Positions 7,999 through 14,937 of a stretch of 25,253 bases of DNA are shown piece by piece; positions within the stretch are counted from its first letter, which is position 1, and each line of letters opens with the position of its first letter. The position numbers and the translations under genes were made by a program. The stretch is from positions 1 through 25,253 of the forward strand of contig JAQVPY010000005.1 in the NCBI GenBank assembly GCA_028701815.1, given 5' to 3'. The notes under the pieces were generated by a model. It made no database searches. It saw only the letters and a program-made list of their open reading frames with translations, and was not told the DNA's origin. The stretch comes from Bacteroidales bacterium. GTDB lineage: Bacteria > Bacteroidota > Bacteroidia > Bacteroidales > BM520.

Positions 7999-8542
7999 TT
8001 TTGTTGGTGTTAAAGTGTATGAGGTCATTTTTTAATTTTTCTTTTCCACGGACGTATTGAGATCGTACGGTTGAAGCAGTGATATGTAATTGTGAGGCTA
8101 TCTCGTCGAAACTCAATTCTTCTAATAGATGCAGCGTCAAGACAAGGCGAAAGCCGGTCGGGAGTTGCTTGATGCCATTTACAATAGTATCGATGTCAAC
8201 GATGCCGGTTTCTAACTCCTCATCATCGTCGGCGACATCTTCAAAGACCTCTGTGGAAATAAAGCTAATTCGTTTGGCTTTTCTGTATTCATCGATAGAT
8301 TTGTTGATAGCAATACGTCGTATGTATGTGTTCATCGCCTGACGGGTTCCGGAAAAAGACTTGATAGTTTCGAAGGCTTTAAGGAAGGAATCCTGTGTGA
8401 TCTCCTCAGCTTCTTCGGTGTTTCCTAAAATTCTGTAGCAGCTATTGAAAATGTCGTCACAAAACAGACGATACATCTGAACGTAGGCCAAAGAATTATT
8501 CTTTTTGCAGCCGGCTAATATTTCATCGAAGTTATTCATCAT
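7988..8542 (-). CDS. ECF (group 4) RNA polymerase sigma factor
   Basis: A 184-residue sigma-70 family protein with only regions 2 and 4. Region 2 is at about 18-65 (AYVQMYRLFCDDIFNSCYRILGN, then EEITQDSFLKAFETI), with recognition residues in NTYIRRIAINKSIDEYRK. Region 4, with its helix-turn-helix, is at about 125-172 (LPTGFRLVLTLHLLEELSFDEIASQLHI, then TVRSQYVRGKEKLK). An acidic linker, EDVADDDEELETG, joins them. The gene could start at either of two adjacent ATGs (8542 or 8539). Its stop overlaps the anti-sigma-like ATG by 11 nt. It would direct RNA polymerase to envelope-related genes, probably including its own operon; no target promoter can be assigned from one locus. Confidence 0.93.
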   Translation of the reverse strand: MMNNFDEILAGCKKNNSLAYVQMYRLFCDDIFNSCYRILGNTEEAEEITQDSFLKAFETIKSFSGTRQAMNTYIRRIAINKSIDEYRKAKRISFISTEVFEDVADDDEELETGIVDIDTIVNGIKQLPTGFRLVLTLHLLEELSFDEIASQLHITASTVRSQYVRGKEKLKNDLIHFNTNKNEN

Positions 8543-8558
8543 ATCTCTTTACAGCAAT

Positions 8559-8566
8559 AAAACGTA
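8559..8566 (-). promoter_or_regulatory. Weak candidate -7 box before the ECF sigma gene
   Basis: On the minus strand this reads TACGTTTT, one base short of TAnnTTTG, and ends 16 nt before the start codon. If the operon is autoregulated the real promoter may instead be an ECF-type one within 8543-8600 that I cannot define from a single copy. Confidence 0.25.
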
Positions 8567-8596
8567 AAAAAGTTTTTTTGCTGCATGGAAGGAGCT

Positions 8597-8615
8597 CTAA
8601 AAAGCGGAGTCGCTT
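8597..8615 (-). terminator. Weak intrinsic terminator after the S37 peptidase gene
   Basis: On the minus strand AAGCG and CGCTT (8611-8615 and 8602-8606) form a 5-bp stem with a 4-nt loop, followed by a run of T (TTTTTAG). It lies 35 nt past the peptidase stop. The stem is short, so termination may be partial; it would otherwise separate the peptidase from the sigma operon. Confidence 0.4.
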
Positions 8616-8627
8616 GCGGATGCTGAA

Positions 8628-8639
8628 GGTTGCCAAGGT
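8628..8639 (+). repeat. Dispersed 12-mer GGTTGCYAAGGT, copy 2
   Basis: GGTTGCCAAGGT within GAAGGTTGCCAAGGTGG, followed by a run of seven G (8640-8646). It is intergenic between the peptidase stop and the sigma gene. Confidence 0.7.
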
Positions 8640-8649
8640 GGGGGGGAAG

Positions 8650-9972
8650 CTATCGCTTCGAGGAGCGTAAGTCGTTGACATCCATGCCTAACCATTTTCC
8701 CAGCACTTGATAAATGCTATCTTGCATGGCTGGCGGAAAACTCTTGATTCTCGTCGCATGGGATCCTCCAGGATTAAACATGATAACTGCATTGGTGGTG
8801 TTGCCGGGATCGACAGCAGTCGAACTCCATGCGTCATTGCCGCCGTAGATATATAGCATCTTGTTCCCGGATTCTTGTATCCACCTGCTTACATGCTGCA
8901 TCGTCTCGTAGTTATATGGCATATTCTCATAACCCTCTGGCATCGTAAAATAAAATTTAACATTCTCTTTGTCTTTCAAATATTTCTTAAAGGGTGCGAC
9001 TTCATAACCGTACATGCCAATCTCAGTCATCGCCTGGAAGAAAAACGGACGTGAGGTTTCAATGGAATTTTCTTCAAAGAACGAGAATACGTCAAGATCT
9101 TTCAACGATTCAAACAGCTCTTCCGGTTTAGCCTTCTTGGAGAGCAAAGCGTCGCAGTTGCCTCCCCATTGCCAGAAAGCAAATGAAAACTCAAGGACGC
9201 CAAGGTCGAAAGCTCTGTCGCGTCCCATCTTAAATTCCCAATTCATCCTGTCTGCTAACTCACAGTACATCTCAAAGATTTTTTTCTTGTTTTTGAAAAC
9301 GGCTTTTTGAAAGTTGTATATTTTATCGCGACATTCTTCAGTACCTACCTGATGTAGAAATGAATAGACGCGTGGGTCCTCGTTGGAAAAATTCAGTGGC
9401 GCCACATAAGGTACTGTAACATCGACATCTTCAGGATAAAAACATCGGTGGAAGATGGAGGTCTGACCGCTTTTGCTGATACCTGTTGACACCCATTTGC
9501 CTCCGTATATGGATTTAAATGCTTGAATAACATCATGTTGGTCGGCGGCGGCTTGTCTTACTGTCAGAAACGACCAGGGGATAGAATCTTTCGGACGGCT
9601 GTCGGAGAAAAATCTATGCTCTATAGTAATCTGATTGGCGTCTAATATATAGGCCAATTCGTTGGCTGCCGAGGTGTACATTGTATATCCGTCGGTGACA
9701 ACTAAAACGGGACGGTCGTAGCCCTTATGCGAATAATAGGCCCTTAAGGGAAAAGTCGGACTATTCGGATCGTTATGGTCGACAGGCACTCTGAACCATA
9801 CCTCGTATGTGTTTTCGAAAAAAGGATCGTTTCTGATGATGTTCACGCTGTCGATTATAGAAATCGATTTCATCAACTTTTCCGGTGTCGGCATCTGCGC
9901 GATCGAATTTGAAGATACAATACATAGAATAAAAAAGATTACAATAGCAATATTATGTCTTAAAAGATTCAT
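8650..9972 (-). CDS. Secreted S37-family (PS-10/Tap-like) serine peptidase
   Basis: A 440-residue alpha/beta-hydrolase peptidase with an N-terminal signal (about 1-26, ending NSIAQ). EHRFFSDSRP at 119-128 and GISKSGQTSIFHRCFYP from 164 are characteristic of the S37 (PS-10) family, known from Streptomyces tripeptidyl aminopeptidase. The predicted triad is S166 (GISKSG), D380 (IYGGNDAWS) and H405 (PGGSHATRI). Such enzymes release short peptides from the N-terminus of proteins; here it would act in the periplasm or outside the cell. That would supply substrates for a peptide importer such as the OPT/PepT pair encoded about 2 kb away, which is inference. It has its own promoter box upstream and a weak terminator downstream, so it looks monocistronic. 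Confidence 0.87.
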   Translation of the reverse strand: MNLLRHNIAIVIFFILCIVSSNSIAQMPTPEKLMKSISIIDSVNIIRNDPFFENTYEVWFRVPVDHNDPNSPTFPLRAYYSHKGYDRPVLVVTDGYTMYTSAANELAYILDANQITIEHRFFSDSRPKDSIPWSFLTVRQAAADQHDVIQAFKSIYGGKWVSTGISKSGQTSIFHRCFYPEDVDVTVPYVAPLNFSNEDPRVYSFLHQVGTEECRDKIYNFQKAVFKNKKKIFEMYCELADRMNWEFKMGRDRAFDLGVLEFSFAFWQWGGNCDALLSKKAKPEELFESLKDLDVFSFFEENSIETSRPFFFQAMTEIGMYGYEVAPFKKYLKDKENVKFYFTMPEGYENMPYNYETMQHVSRWIQESGNKMLYIYGGNDAWSSTAVDPGNTTNAVIMFNPGGSHATRIKSFPPAMQDSIYQVLGKWLGMDVNDLRSSKR

Positions 9973-9998
9973 AATGGTATTTTTTTGATTTAATGATG

Positions 9999-10006
9999 CA
10001 AAATTA
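9999..10006 (-). promoter_or_regulatory. Putative -7 box for the S37 peptidase gene
   Basis: TAATTTTG on the minus strand fits TAnnTTTG and ends 26 nt before the ATG at 9972, inside the 49-nt gap after the PAP2 gene. No perfect TTTG is seen at -33. The box suggests the peptidase is transcribed separately from the sulfatase/PAP2 pair. Confidence 0.45.
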
Positions 10007-10021
10007 CACTATTTTTGACAA

Positions 10022-10771
10022 TTAGAAGACGGTGAATACGACAATTCCGCCCCCCTTGTCGCAGACATACGGCAACCCGAGAGCCGAAACATTTTTTTTC
10101 TTATTTTGTATTAATTTTTTGACTTGAGGGTATGTCCAATAGGATATCCTTGTGCAGAGGATGCCGATGCCGGCACCTGCCAAAATGTCAGTAAGCCAAT
10201 GGCGATGATTATACATTCGCAAGACGCCGGTGCAGGTTGCTAAGGTGTACCCTGCGACGCCATACCATCCGCCGAGTTCCTGTCGCATAAATTCAGCGCC
10301 CATAAAGGCCGTGGCGGTATGTCCTGATGGAAAAGAGTTGTCGGCTCTATTGTCAGGGCGCATTTCGCTGATGCTAAGTTTCAATATTCCGGTAATACCC
10401 AGTGTCATCAATGCCGAAGTGCCGAGCATCACGGTCATGTCTATGTAGTTGCTCTTTGTTTTCACCCCACAGACTTTCAGCGCATAAGTTAAAACGATAG
10501 GGGAGTATTGCAGATAGTCGTCGACTTTGGTCTTTGCAAAATCGTTTTCCATAAAAAAATCGTTATATCCGTCATTCAGAGACTTAAAATCTTCTACAAA
10601 CAGTCCGAGGCTACCTAAAGAAGTCAGCACTATCGGTGAACATAATTGAGTATAATGGAAGTTGCCCGCCGGTAAAGACAGGTTTACGGAGTCGGCATTT
10701 TGGGCTCTTAGTGCTCCGAGAGAGCAGAAGAAAAACACCAGTGGGGTCAATATTTTGATTTCAGTTCGCAT
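10022..10771 (-). CDS. PAP2-family (type 2 phosphatidic acid) phosphatase
   Basis: A 249-residue membrane or envelope phosphatase from the ATG at 10771. The open frame continues upstream to 10858, but that extension runs through the sulfatase gene and reads as basic, non-signal sequence; starting at 10771 gives a clean signal peptide (MRTEIKILTPLVFFFCSLGALRAQ). The three PAP2 motifs are present: K131-x6-R138-P139, P148-S-G-H151, and R185...H191 (RMYNHRHWLTD, with the usual Ser before Arg replaced by Leu). Likely substrates are lipid phosphates such as undecaprenyl pyrophosphate or lipid A phosphate, which cannot be told apart here. Its first 11 nt overlap the end of the sulfatase gene, implying translational coupling. 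Confidence 0.88.
   Translation of the reverse strand: MRTEIKILTPLVFFFCSLGALRAQNADSVNLSLPAGNFHYTQLCSPIVLTSLGSLGLFVEDFKSLNDGYNDFFMENDFAKTKVDDYLQYSPIVLTYALKVCGVKTKSNYIDMTVMLGTSALMTLGITGILKLSISEMRPDNRADNSFPSGHTATAFMGAEFMRQELGGWYGVAGYTLATCTGVLRMYNHRHWLTDILAGAGIGILCTRISYWTYPQVKKLIQNKKKNVSALGLPYVCDKGGGIVVFTVF
10235..10246 (+). repeat. Dispersed 12-mer GGTTGCYAAGGT, copy 3
   Basis: GGTTGCTAAGGT inside the PAP2 gene; read on the minus strand it encodes Thr-Leu-Ala-Thr (residues 176-179), just before the third catalytic motif. Confidence 0.65.
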
Positions 10772-12284
10772 GGGGTACCTTGGCAACCTTCGGTAATTGC
10801 TCCGATTCGAGCATGTTTCTAAGAAATACGACCTTTTCCGGATATTTCTCCGCAACATTTTTTTTCTCGCCCGGGTCCTTGTTAATGTTATACAATTGTT
10901 CTTCCGGAAGACAGCCCGTTTCGATGCCGGTCTCCCAGGCCACCTTGCTGCCGTTGGAAGAAGCGATATATTTCCATTTGCCGTCGGTTATAGAGCGGGA
11001 ATATGCGTCTTCAATACAAAAATTGCGTCCGGCATTGGTTTGTTCTAACAACACGTCGGAATGGTTCTCGCTGTCCATTGCTTCGTCGTATTGTCGTTTG
11101 TCGCCGATAATATTTGCTAAGGAAGCGAAGAGGTCGACTTGACTTAACAGCGCGTCATTAGTCTTATGTGCCGGTATATTATCAGTCCATCGTACAATAA
11201 ACGGGATGCGTGTTCCTGCTTCGAAGATGCTGTATTTCCCGCCTCTCATGTTACCGGAAGGGTTATGGTCGCCCAGCAACTCTACAGCGTCATCGGCGTA
11301 TCCGTCGTCAATGACAGGACCGTTGTCACTCGTGAAAATTACAATTGTATTTTCAGACAAGCCGAGTTCATCAAGGGTCAGCAAGATCTCTCCCACGCTC
11401 CAGTCTAATTCGAGGATAGCATCTCCTCGTGGGCCCATGCCGCTTTTGCCGGCAAAACGCTCTCCCGGAACACGCGGGACATGGATGCCGTTAGTGGCAA
11501 AATATAGAAAAAATTGCGTGCCGGCATTCTCTCTGATAATAGCTACCGCATGTTGTGTTATGCTGTCGGCAATAGTCTCATCACGCCACAGAGCCGACTT
11601 GCCTCCGGTCATATAGCCGATACGACCAATACCGTTGATTATGGAATTATCGTGACCGTGGCTCGATTTCATACGCAACAGCTCCGGGTTGTCGCGTCCT
11701 GTCGGTTCGCCGTCGAAAGGAGTCGTATAGCTGACTGAAATTGGATCGGCGGGGTCCAGGTTCACGACCTCTCCCTGTTCTATATATACACATGGTACAC
11801 GGTCGGCGGTGGCAGCCATGATATATGAATATTCAAAACCTATGTCGGAAGGATTAGGAGAAATATTCCCGTTCCAGTCCTGTTCGCCTTTGATGTCGCC
11901 GAGGCCGAGATGCCATTTACCTACTGCCGCTGTCGCGTATCCATTGCGTTTAAAGAGGGTTGCCAAGGTGGGGGTCTCAGGAGAGATGATCATAGCAGCA
12001 TCACCGTTGGCAACACCGGTGTTCTTCTGCCTCCATGCATATACGCCCGTAAGGAGACTATATCGAGACGGCGTGCTCGTCGCCGCGGTGGCATGTGCAT
12101 TGGTGAACCGCACGCCTTCGTCGGCAAGACGGTCGATGTTGTGTGTCGTAATTCGCTCCATGCCGTAACAACTTACGTCGCCATATCCTAGATCGTCGGC
12201 GTTGATGATTATGACATTGGGCTTGTCTTGTGCCGCAACACTCATCGAGAGACCGATTAATCCGAGTAAAATGCTTTTCTTCAT
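10761..12284 (-). CDS. Secreted Ser-type sulfatase (arylsulfatase A-like)
   Basis: A 507-residue sulfatase from the ATG at 12284, which gives a signal peptide (MKKSILLGLIGLSMSVAAQ). An in-frame GTG at 12299 is closer to the promoter box and adds only five residues, so it is less likely. Metal residues are D30-D31 (NADDLGYGD) and D320-N321 (TSDNGP). The signature STPSRYSLLTG places Ser70 as the formylglycine precursor, with R74. K123 and H125 (GKWHLGLGD) and H268 (NGIHVPR) complete the site. The Ser-type centre requires an anSME such as the one at the left edge. Sequence around FTSDNGP, GNMRGGKYSIFEAGTRIPF and the C-terminal DPGEKKNVAEKYPE is standard for arylsulfatase-like enzymes; the substrate is unknown. 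The extreme C-terminus (KVAKVP) is encoded by copy 4 of the dispersed 12-mer. Confidence 0.94.
   Translation of the reverse strand: MKKSILLGLIGLSMSVAAQDKPNVIIINADDLGYGDVSCYGMERITTHNIDRLADEGVRFTNAHATAATSTPSRYSLLTGVYAWRQKNTGVANGDAAMIISPETPTLATLFKRNGYATAAVGKWHLGLGDIKGEQDWNGNISPNPSDIGFEYSYIMAATADRVPCVYIEQGEVVNLDPADPISVSYTTPFDGEPTGRDNPELLRMKSSHGHDNSIINGIGRIGYMTGGKSALWRDETIADSITQHAVAIIRENAGTQFFLYFATNGIHVPRVPGERFAGKSGMGPRGDAILELDWSVGEILLTLDELGLSENTIVIFTSDNGPVIDDGYADDAVELLGDHNPSGNMRGGKYSIFEAGTRIPFIVRWTDNIPAHKTNDALLSQVDLFASLANIIGDKRQYDEAMDSENHSDVLLEQTNAGRNFCIEDAYSRSITDGKWKYIASSNGSKVAWETGIETGCLPEEQLYNINKDPGEKKNVAEKYPEKVVFLRNMLESEQLPKVAKVPHAN
10777..10788 (-). repeat. Dispersed 12-mer GGTTGCYAAGGT, copy 4
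   Basis: GGTTGCCAAGGT on the minus strand within GAAGGTTGCCAAGGT, encoding part of KVAKVP near the sulfatase C-terminus and ending 6 nt before the PAP2 ATG. Confidence 0.7.
11958..11969 (+). repeat. Dispersed 12-mer GGTTGCYAAGGT, copy 5
   Basis: GGTTGCCAAGGT followed by GGGGG, inside the second sulfatase gene. On the minus strand it encodes Thr-Leu-Ala-Thr in TPTLATLF, the same four residues and reading frame as copy 3. Confidence 0.65.
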
Positions 12285-12301
12285 AAGTGATAAATTCACT
12301 A

Positions 12302-12333
12302 CAAAGGTAGTCTCATTTTTTTACAGAAAGAAA
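12302..12333 (-). promoter_or_regulatory. Putative promoter of the sulfatase/PAP2 pair
   Basis: On the minus strand TTTC (12330-12333) is followed after 20 nt by TACCTTTG (12302-12309), close to the Bacteroidota TTTG-N19/20-TAnnTTTG pattern. Transcription would begin near 12295, leaving a leader of about 10 nt before the ATG at 12284. Confidence 0.55.
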
Positions 12334-12354
12334 CACTTATTAATAAAATTGATA

Positions 12355-12362
12355 TAAATTTG
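12355..12362 (+). promoter_or_regulatory. Putative -7 box for the Asn-rich secreted protein gene
   Basis: TAAATTTG matches TAnnTTTG. Transcription would begin near 12368, which rules out the TTG at 12360 as a start and leaves a leader of about 34 nt before the preferred ATG at 12402. The promoters of this gene and of the sulfatase diverge from the same 117-nt gap. Confidence 0.5.
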
Positions 12363-12401
12363 TACATTAGAATGAAAATTACTACAAAAAATAATCTCAT
12401 T

Positions 12402-13295
12402 ATGAAAAAAATCTTTTTATTAGCCCTGCTCATGGCTTCTTTCACCACTTCAGTGAACGCCCAATATTATACGCCGGGTTATTACCCCGCAGAACTTGCG
12501 TTGATTTCTGAGCCTATGATGTCGTATAGATATAACTTCGTCAGACTCTATTATGACGTACAAAATATCGGCGACGTACGCTATTCCGGAAATTTCTTGA
12601 TATATCTCTACCCCAATAACACCTATTTCTTCGCAAGAGATTATATAAGAGTCAAACCGGGCGAGATTAAACGTATCGTCCTCGATATCCCTATATACCA
12701 ACTTGACCTCTCATTTAATTATACAGTGCTCGCATATTATGAAGATGGCGGACAACTTAGTCCCCTTACAACCTTCGAATATTATCCCCCGATGACTATC
12801 TGGTGGAGAGGTCCGCGAACCGACTATTATATCGTCAACGCCCCGAGAAACCGTCCGAACATATATAATCGTCCCCCTGACGGGCCAAAGTTCTTCTATA
12901 ATAATAAACCTTACGGCGAACCATATTGCCCGATTCCTCAAAACCCATATAATCATGGCAACAATAATTATTATAACGGTAATAATAATAACTTCAATCC
13001 TGGTAATAATAATCCCGGAAATAACGGCAACTATACGCCGCAACAACCCCGTAACCCTAACAGCGGTCATTCCGGTAATGTGTCCCCCAACCCGGGGAAT
13101 AACAATAACAATAACAATATAGGAACCAATAGGAGCGAAAATAACGGGAATAGTGGCAACAACAACGGCAGCAATGTGGGCACGAACCGCAGTGGAAGTA
13201 CTTCCGGCAATAATAGCGGTACAAACAATACATCTACGAATTCTGAAAAGGGCTCCTCTAACAGAAGCAACAGCTCCACCGGAAAGAAAAACTAA
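12402..13295 (+). CDS. Secreted protein with beta-sandwich-like domain and Asn/Gly/Ser-rich tail
   Basis: A 297-residue exported protein not assigned to a named family. The ATG at 12402 is chosen because it begins a good signal peptide (MKKIFLLALLMASFTTSVNA); an in-frame ATG at 12372 would add a charged leader and sits almost on the predicted transcription start. Residues about 30-130 (YYDVQNIGDVRYSGNFLIYL, then VKPGEIKRIVLDIP) have the alternating pattern of an Ig-like/CARDB-type beta-sandwich. A Tyr/Pro-rich stretch follows (130-180), then a low-complexity tail from 181 dominated by Asn, Gly, Ser and Pro, including two GTNRS copies (241 and 260) and ending STGKKN. The tail looks like a flexible surface linker or stalk. 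Its last codon region overlaps by 4 nt, tail to tail, with the amidohydrolase gene. Confidence 0.78.
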   Translation: MKKIFLLALLMASFTTSVNAQYYTPGYYPAELALISEPMMSYRYNFVRLYYDVQNIGDVRYSGNFLIYLYPNNTYFFARDYIRVKPGEIKRIVLDIPIYQLDLSFNYTVLAYYEDGGQLSPLTTFEYYPPMTIWWRGPRTDYYIVNAPRNRPNIYNRPPDGPKFFYNNKPYGEPYCPIPQNPYNHGNNNYYNGNNNNFNPGNNNPGNNGNYTPQQPRNPNSGHSGNVSPNPGNNNNNNNIGTNRSENNGNSGNNNGSNVGTNRSGSTSGNNSGTNNTSTNSEKGSSNRSNSSTGKKN

Positions 13296-14926
13296 TAAAC
13301 TTCTTCGCCTGAGATAAACAGTTTTAAAATCTTCACCTCGGGAAGTTTCCCCTCGTCAATGGTCATAATGTCATCGGAAAGGATTACCATATCGGCGTCC
13401 TTTCCGATTTCTATGTTACCTTTTCTGCTTTCTTCAAAAGCACCTTTGGCTGCCCAGATCGTTACAGAACGTAAGGCTTCGTCGCGACTTAAGGCATTCT
13501 CCATCTGGAAACCCTCAGCAGGCTCCCCTTGCAGATCTTTGCGCGCTACGGCAGCGTAAAATGTGTAAATGGGACTTACATTTTCTATCGGAAAATCGGT
13601 GCCGTTGATAAGCCAGCCGTTTTGCTCCAGTAATACCTTCTGCGCATAAGCTGTCTTTATCCTCTCCGGTCCTAATCTGTCAATAGCCCAACGCATATCT
13701 GACGTAGCATGGGTGCTCTGTATTGACGGTATTATCGAGTACTCCCCGTATATGACAAAATCTTCCGGTGCCACTACCTGCGAATGTTCTATCCTCCACC
13801 GCAAATCGTTTTTGCCACCTAAGAAACTGCTGTATATGGTTAACATCTTCCGTACGCCTGCATCTCCAATGGCATGAGTACACACCTGAAATCCGCTTTT
13901 CAACGCTCTGTCGCAAATGCCCTTGTAATATGCGTCGTCGGCGACAAATAGACCGTAATTACCCGGGTCATCACTGTATGGTTCTATCAACCTTGCTCCG
14001 CGCGAACCCAATGCGCCGTCGGCATATAATTTTATTGAGCGGACACTTAAACGGTCTTTTACCATTATTCCGTTGCCCATAAAATAATTCATCGTCTCCT
14101 CGTCGGGGTTGATCATGGCGTTGACCTTAATCTTTATGACTTTTGCTTCCTGGAGACTGTCTATGAGTAAAATCTGCTCTTTACTCAATCCGGCATCTGT
14201 TACGCTCGTCAGCCCCTTACTGAAACAGAGCTCCTGTGCTCTTAATAAAGCTTCCTTCTGCTCTTTTTTGTTCATGGGGGGAATTACTCCTCTTGCAATG
14301 TCGTAAGCGTTGTCTAAAAGAATTCCAGTGGGGTTTCCTTCGGTGTTTACTATAATCTCTCCGCCATCAATCTTCGTGTCGCCGGAAAATCCTATAATGT
14401 CAAGGACTTCATCGCTCACAAGTCCCGCATGTCCGTCTATGCGCGTCAAGGCAATCTTTTTGCCAGGGAATAATGTCGGAAAGACTTCATTCGTCGGGAA
14501 GTCTTTGTCTGGCCAAAGATTTTGATCCCAGCCGCGACCGAGAACCCATTCGGTGTCAAATCTTTCGACATGCTGTTTGACTCTCTCAAGCAACTCCTCG
14601 AAAGAACGACAGCCGTTTAAATCTACATAGCGCAGCGACGTCTCTCCTAAACCCGTGAAATGGCAATGTCCGTCGATAAAACCTGGAAATACCGCTTTCC
14701 CTTCGGCATCTATGACCTTTGAAGCGGAAAATCTGCCTAAAACATCTTCGTTTTCACCGACGAAAAGTATCTTTCCGTCTTTTACCGCAACGGCCGAAGC
14801 TATGGAAAAGGTACTGTCGACAGTATAAACGACGGCGTTGTGAATGATGAGGTCTGCCGATTCTTTTTTGTTACAACTGCTAATCATGGCTAATATGATG
14901 ATGACGATGAGAAAATGTTTGTGCAT
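13292..14926 (-). CDS. YtcJ-like metal-dependent amidohydrolase, predicted lipoprotein
   Basis: A 544-residue amidohydrolase of the YtcJ/LAF3-like branch. The N-terminus (MHKHFLIVIIILAMISSC) ends in a lipobox-like ISSC, so C18 is probably lipid-modified and the protein envelope-anchored. The metal motif is HxH at H87 and H89 (FIDGHCHFTGLGE). Further hallmarks are VLGRGWDQNLWP, the LYADGALGSRGA segment, THAIGDAGV, WRIEHSQVV, GTDFPIENVSP and the C-terminal GNIEIGKDADMVIL. These enzymes hydrolyse amide or related C-N bonds, but the substrate is not predictable. It is the last gene of the mutS-led minus-strand run, beginning 11 nt after the T9SS cargo gene stops. Length is normal for the family. 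Confidence 0.92.
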   Translation of the reverse strand: MHKHFLIVIIILAMISSCNKKESADLIIHNAVVYTVDSTFSIASAVAVKDGKILFVGENEDVLGRFSASKVIDAEGKAVFPGFIDGHCHFTGLGETSLRYVDLNGCRSFEELLERVKQHVERFDTEWVLGRGWDQNLWPDKDFPTNEVFPTLFPGKKIALTRIDGHAGLVSDEVLDIIGFSGDTKIDGGEIIVNTEGNPTGILLDNAYDIARGVIPPMNKKEQKEALLRAQELCFSKGLTSVTDAGLSKEQILLIDSLQEAKVIKIKVNAMINPDEETMNYFMGNGIMVKDRLSVRSIKLYADGALGSRGARLIEPYSDDPGNYGLFVADDAYYKGICDRALKSGFQVCTHAIGDAGVRKMLTIYSSFLGGKNDLRWRIEHSQVVAPEDFVIYGEYSIIPSIQSTHATSDMRWAIDRLGPERIKTAYAQKVLLEQNGWLINGTDFPIENVSPIYTFYAAVARKDLQGEPAEGFQMENALSRDEALRSVTIWAAKGAFEESRKGNIEIGKDADMVILSDDIMTIDEGKLPEVKILKLFISGEEVY

Positions 14927-14937
14927 GACGAATTAAA

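Noticed and set aside
8640..8646. Run of seven G as a phase-variable tract
   Set aside because: It lies just after the peptidase stop, outside any coding or promoter position where length change would have a clear effect.
9195..9206. GGACGCCAAGGT in the S37 peptidase gene as a further motif copy
   Set aside because: Two mismatches in the core; near matches at this level are not informative without a genome-wide count.
10772..10858. N-terminal extension of the PAP2 protein to an ATG at 10858
   Set aside because: It would overlap the sulfatase by 98 nt, reads as basic non-signal sequence, and hides the good signal peptide that begins at 10771.
12360..12401. Upstream TTG (12360) or ATG (12372) as start of the Asn-rich protein
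   Set aside because: The TTG lies inside the predicted -7 box and the ATG at 12372 sits almost on the transcription start; the ATG at 12402 gives a standard signal peptide.
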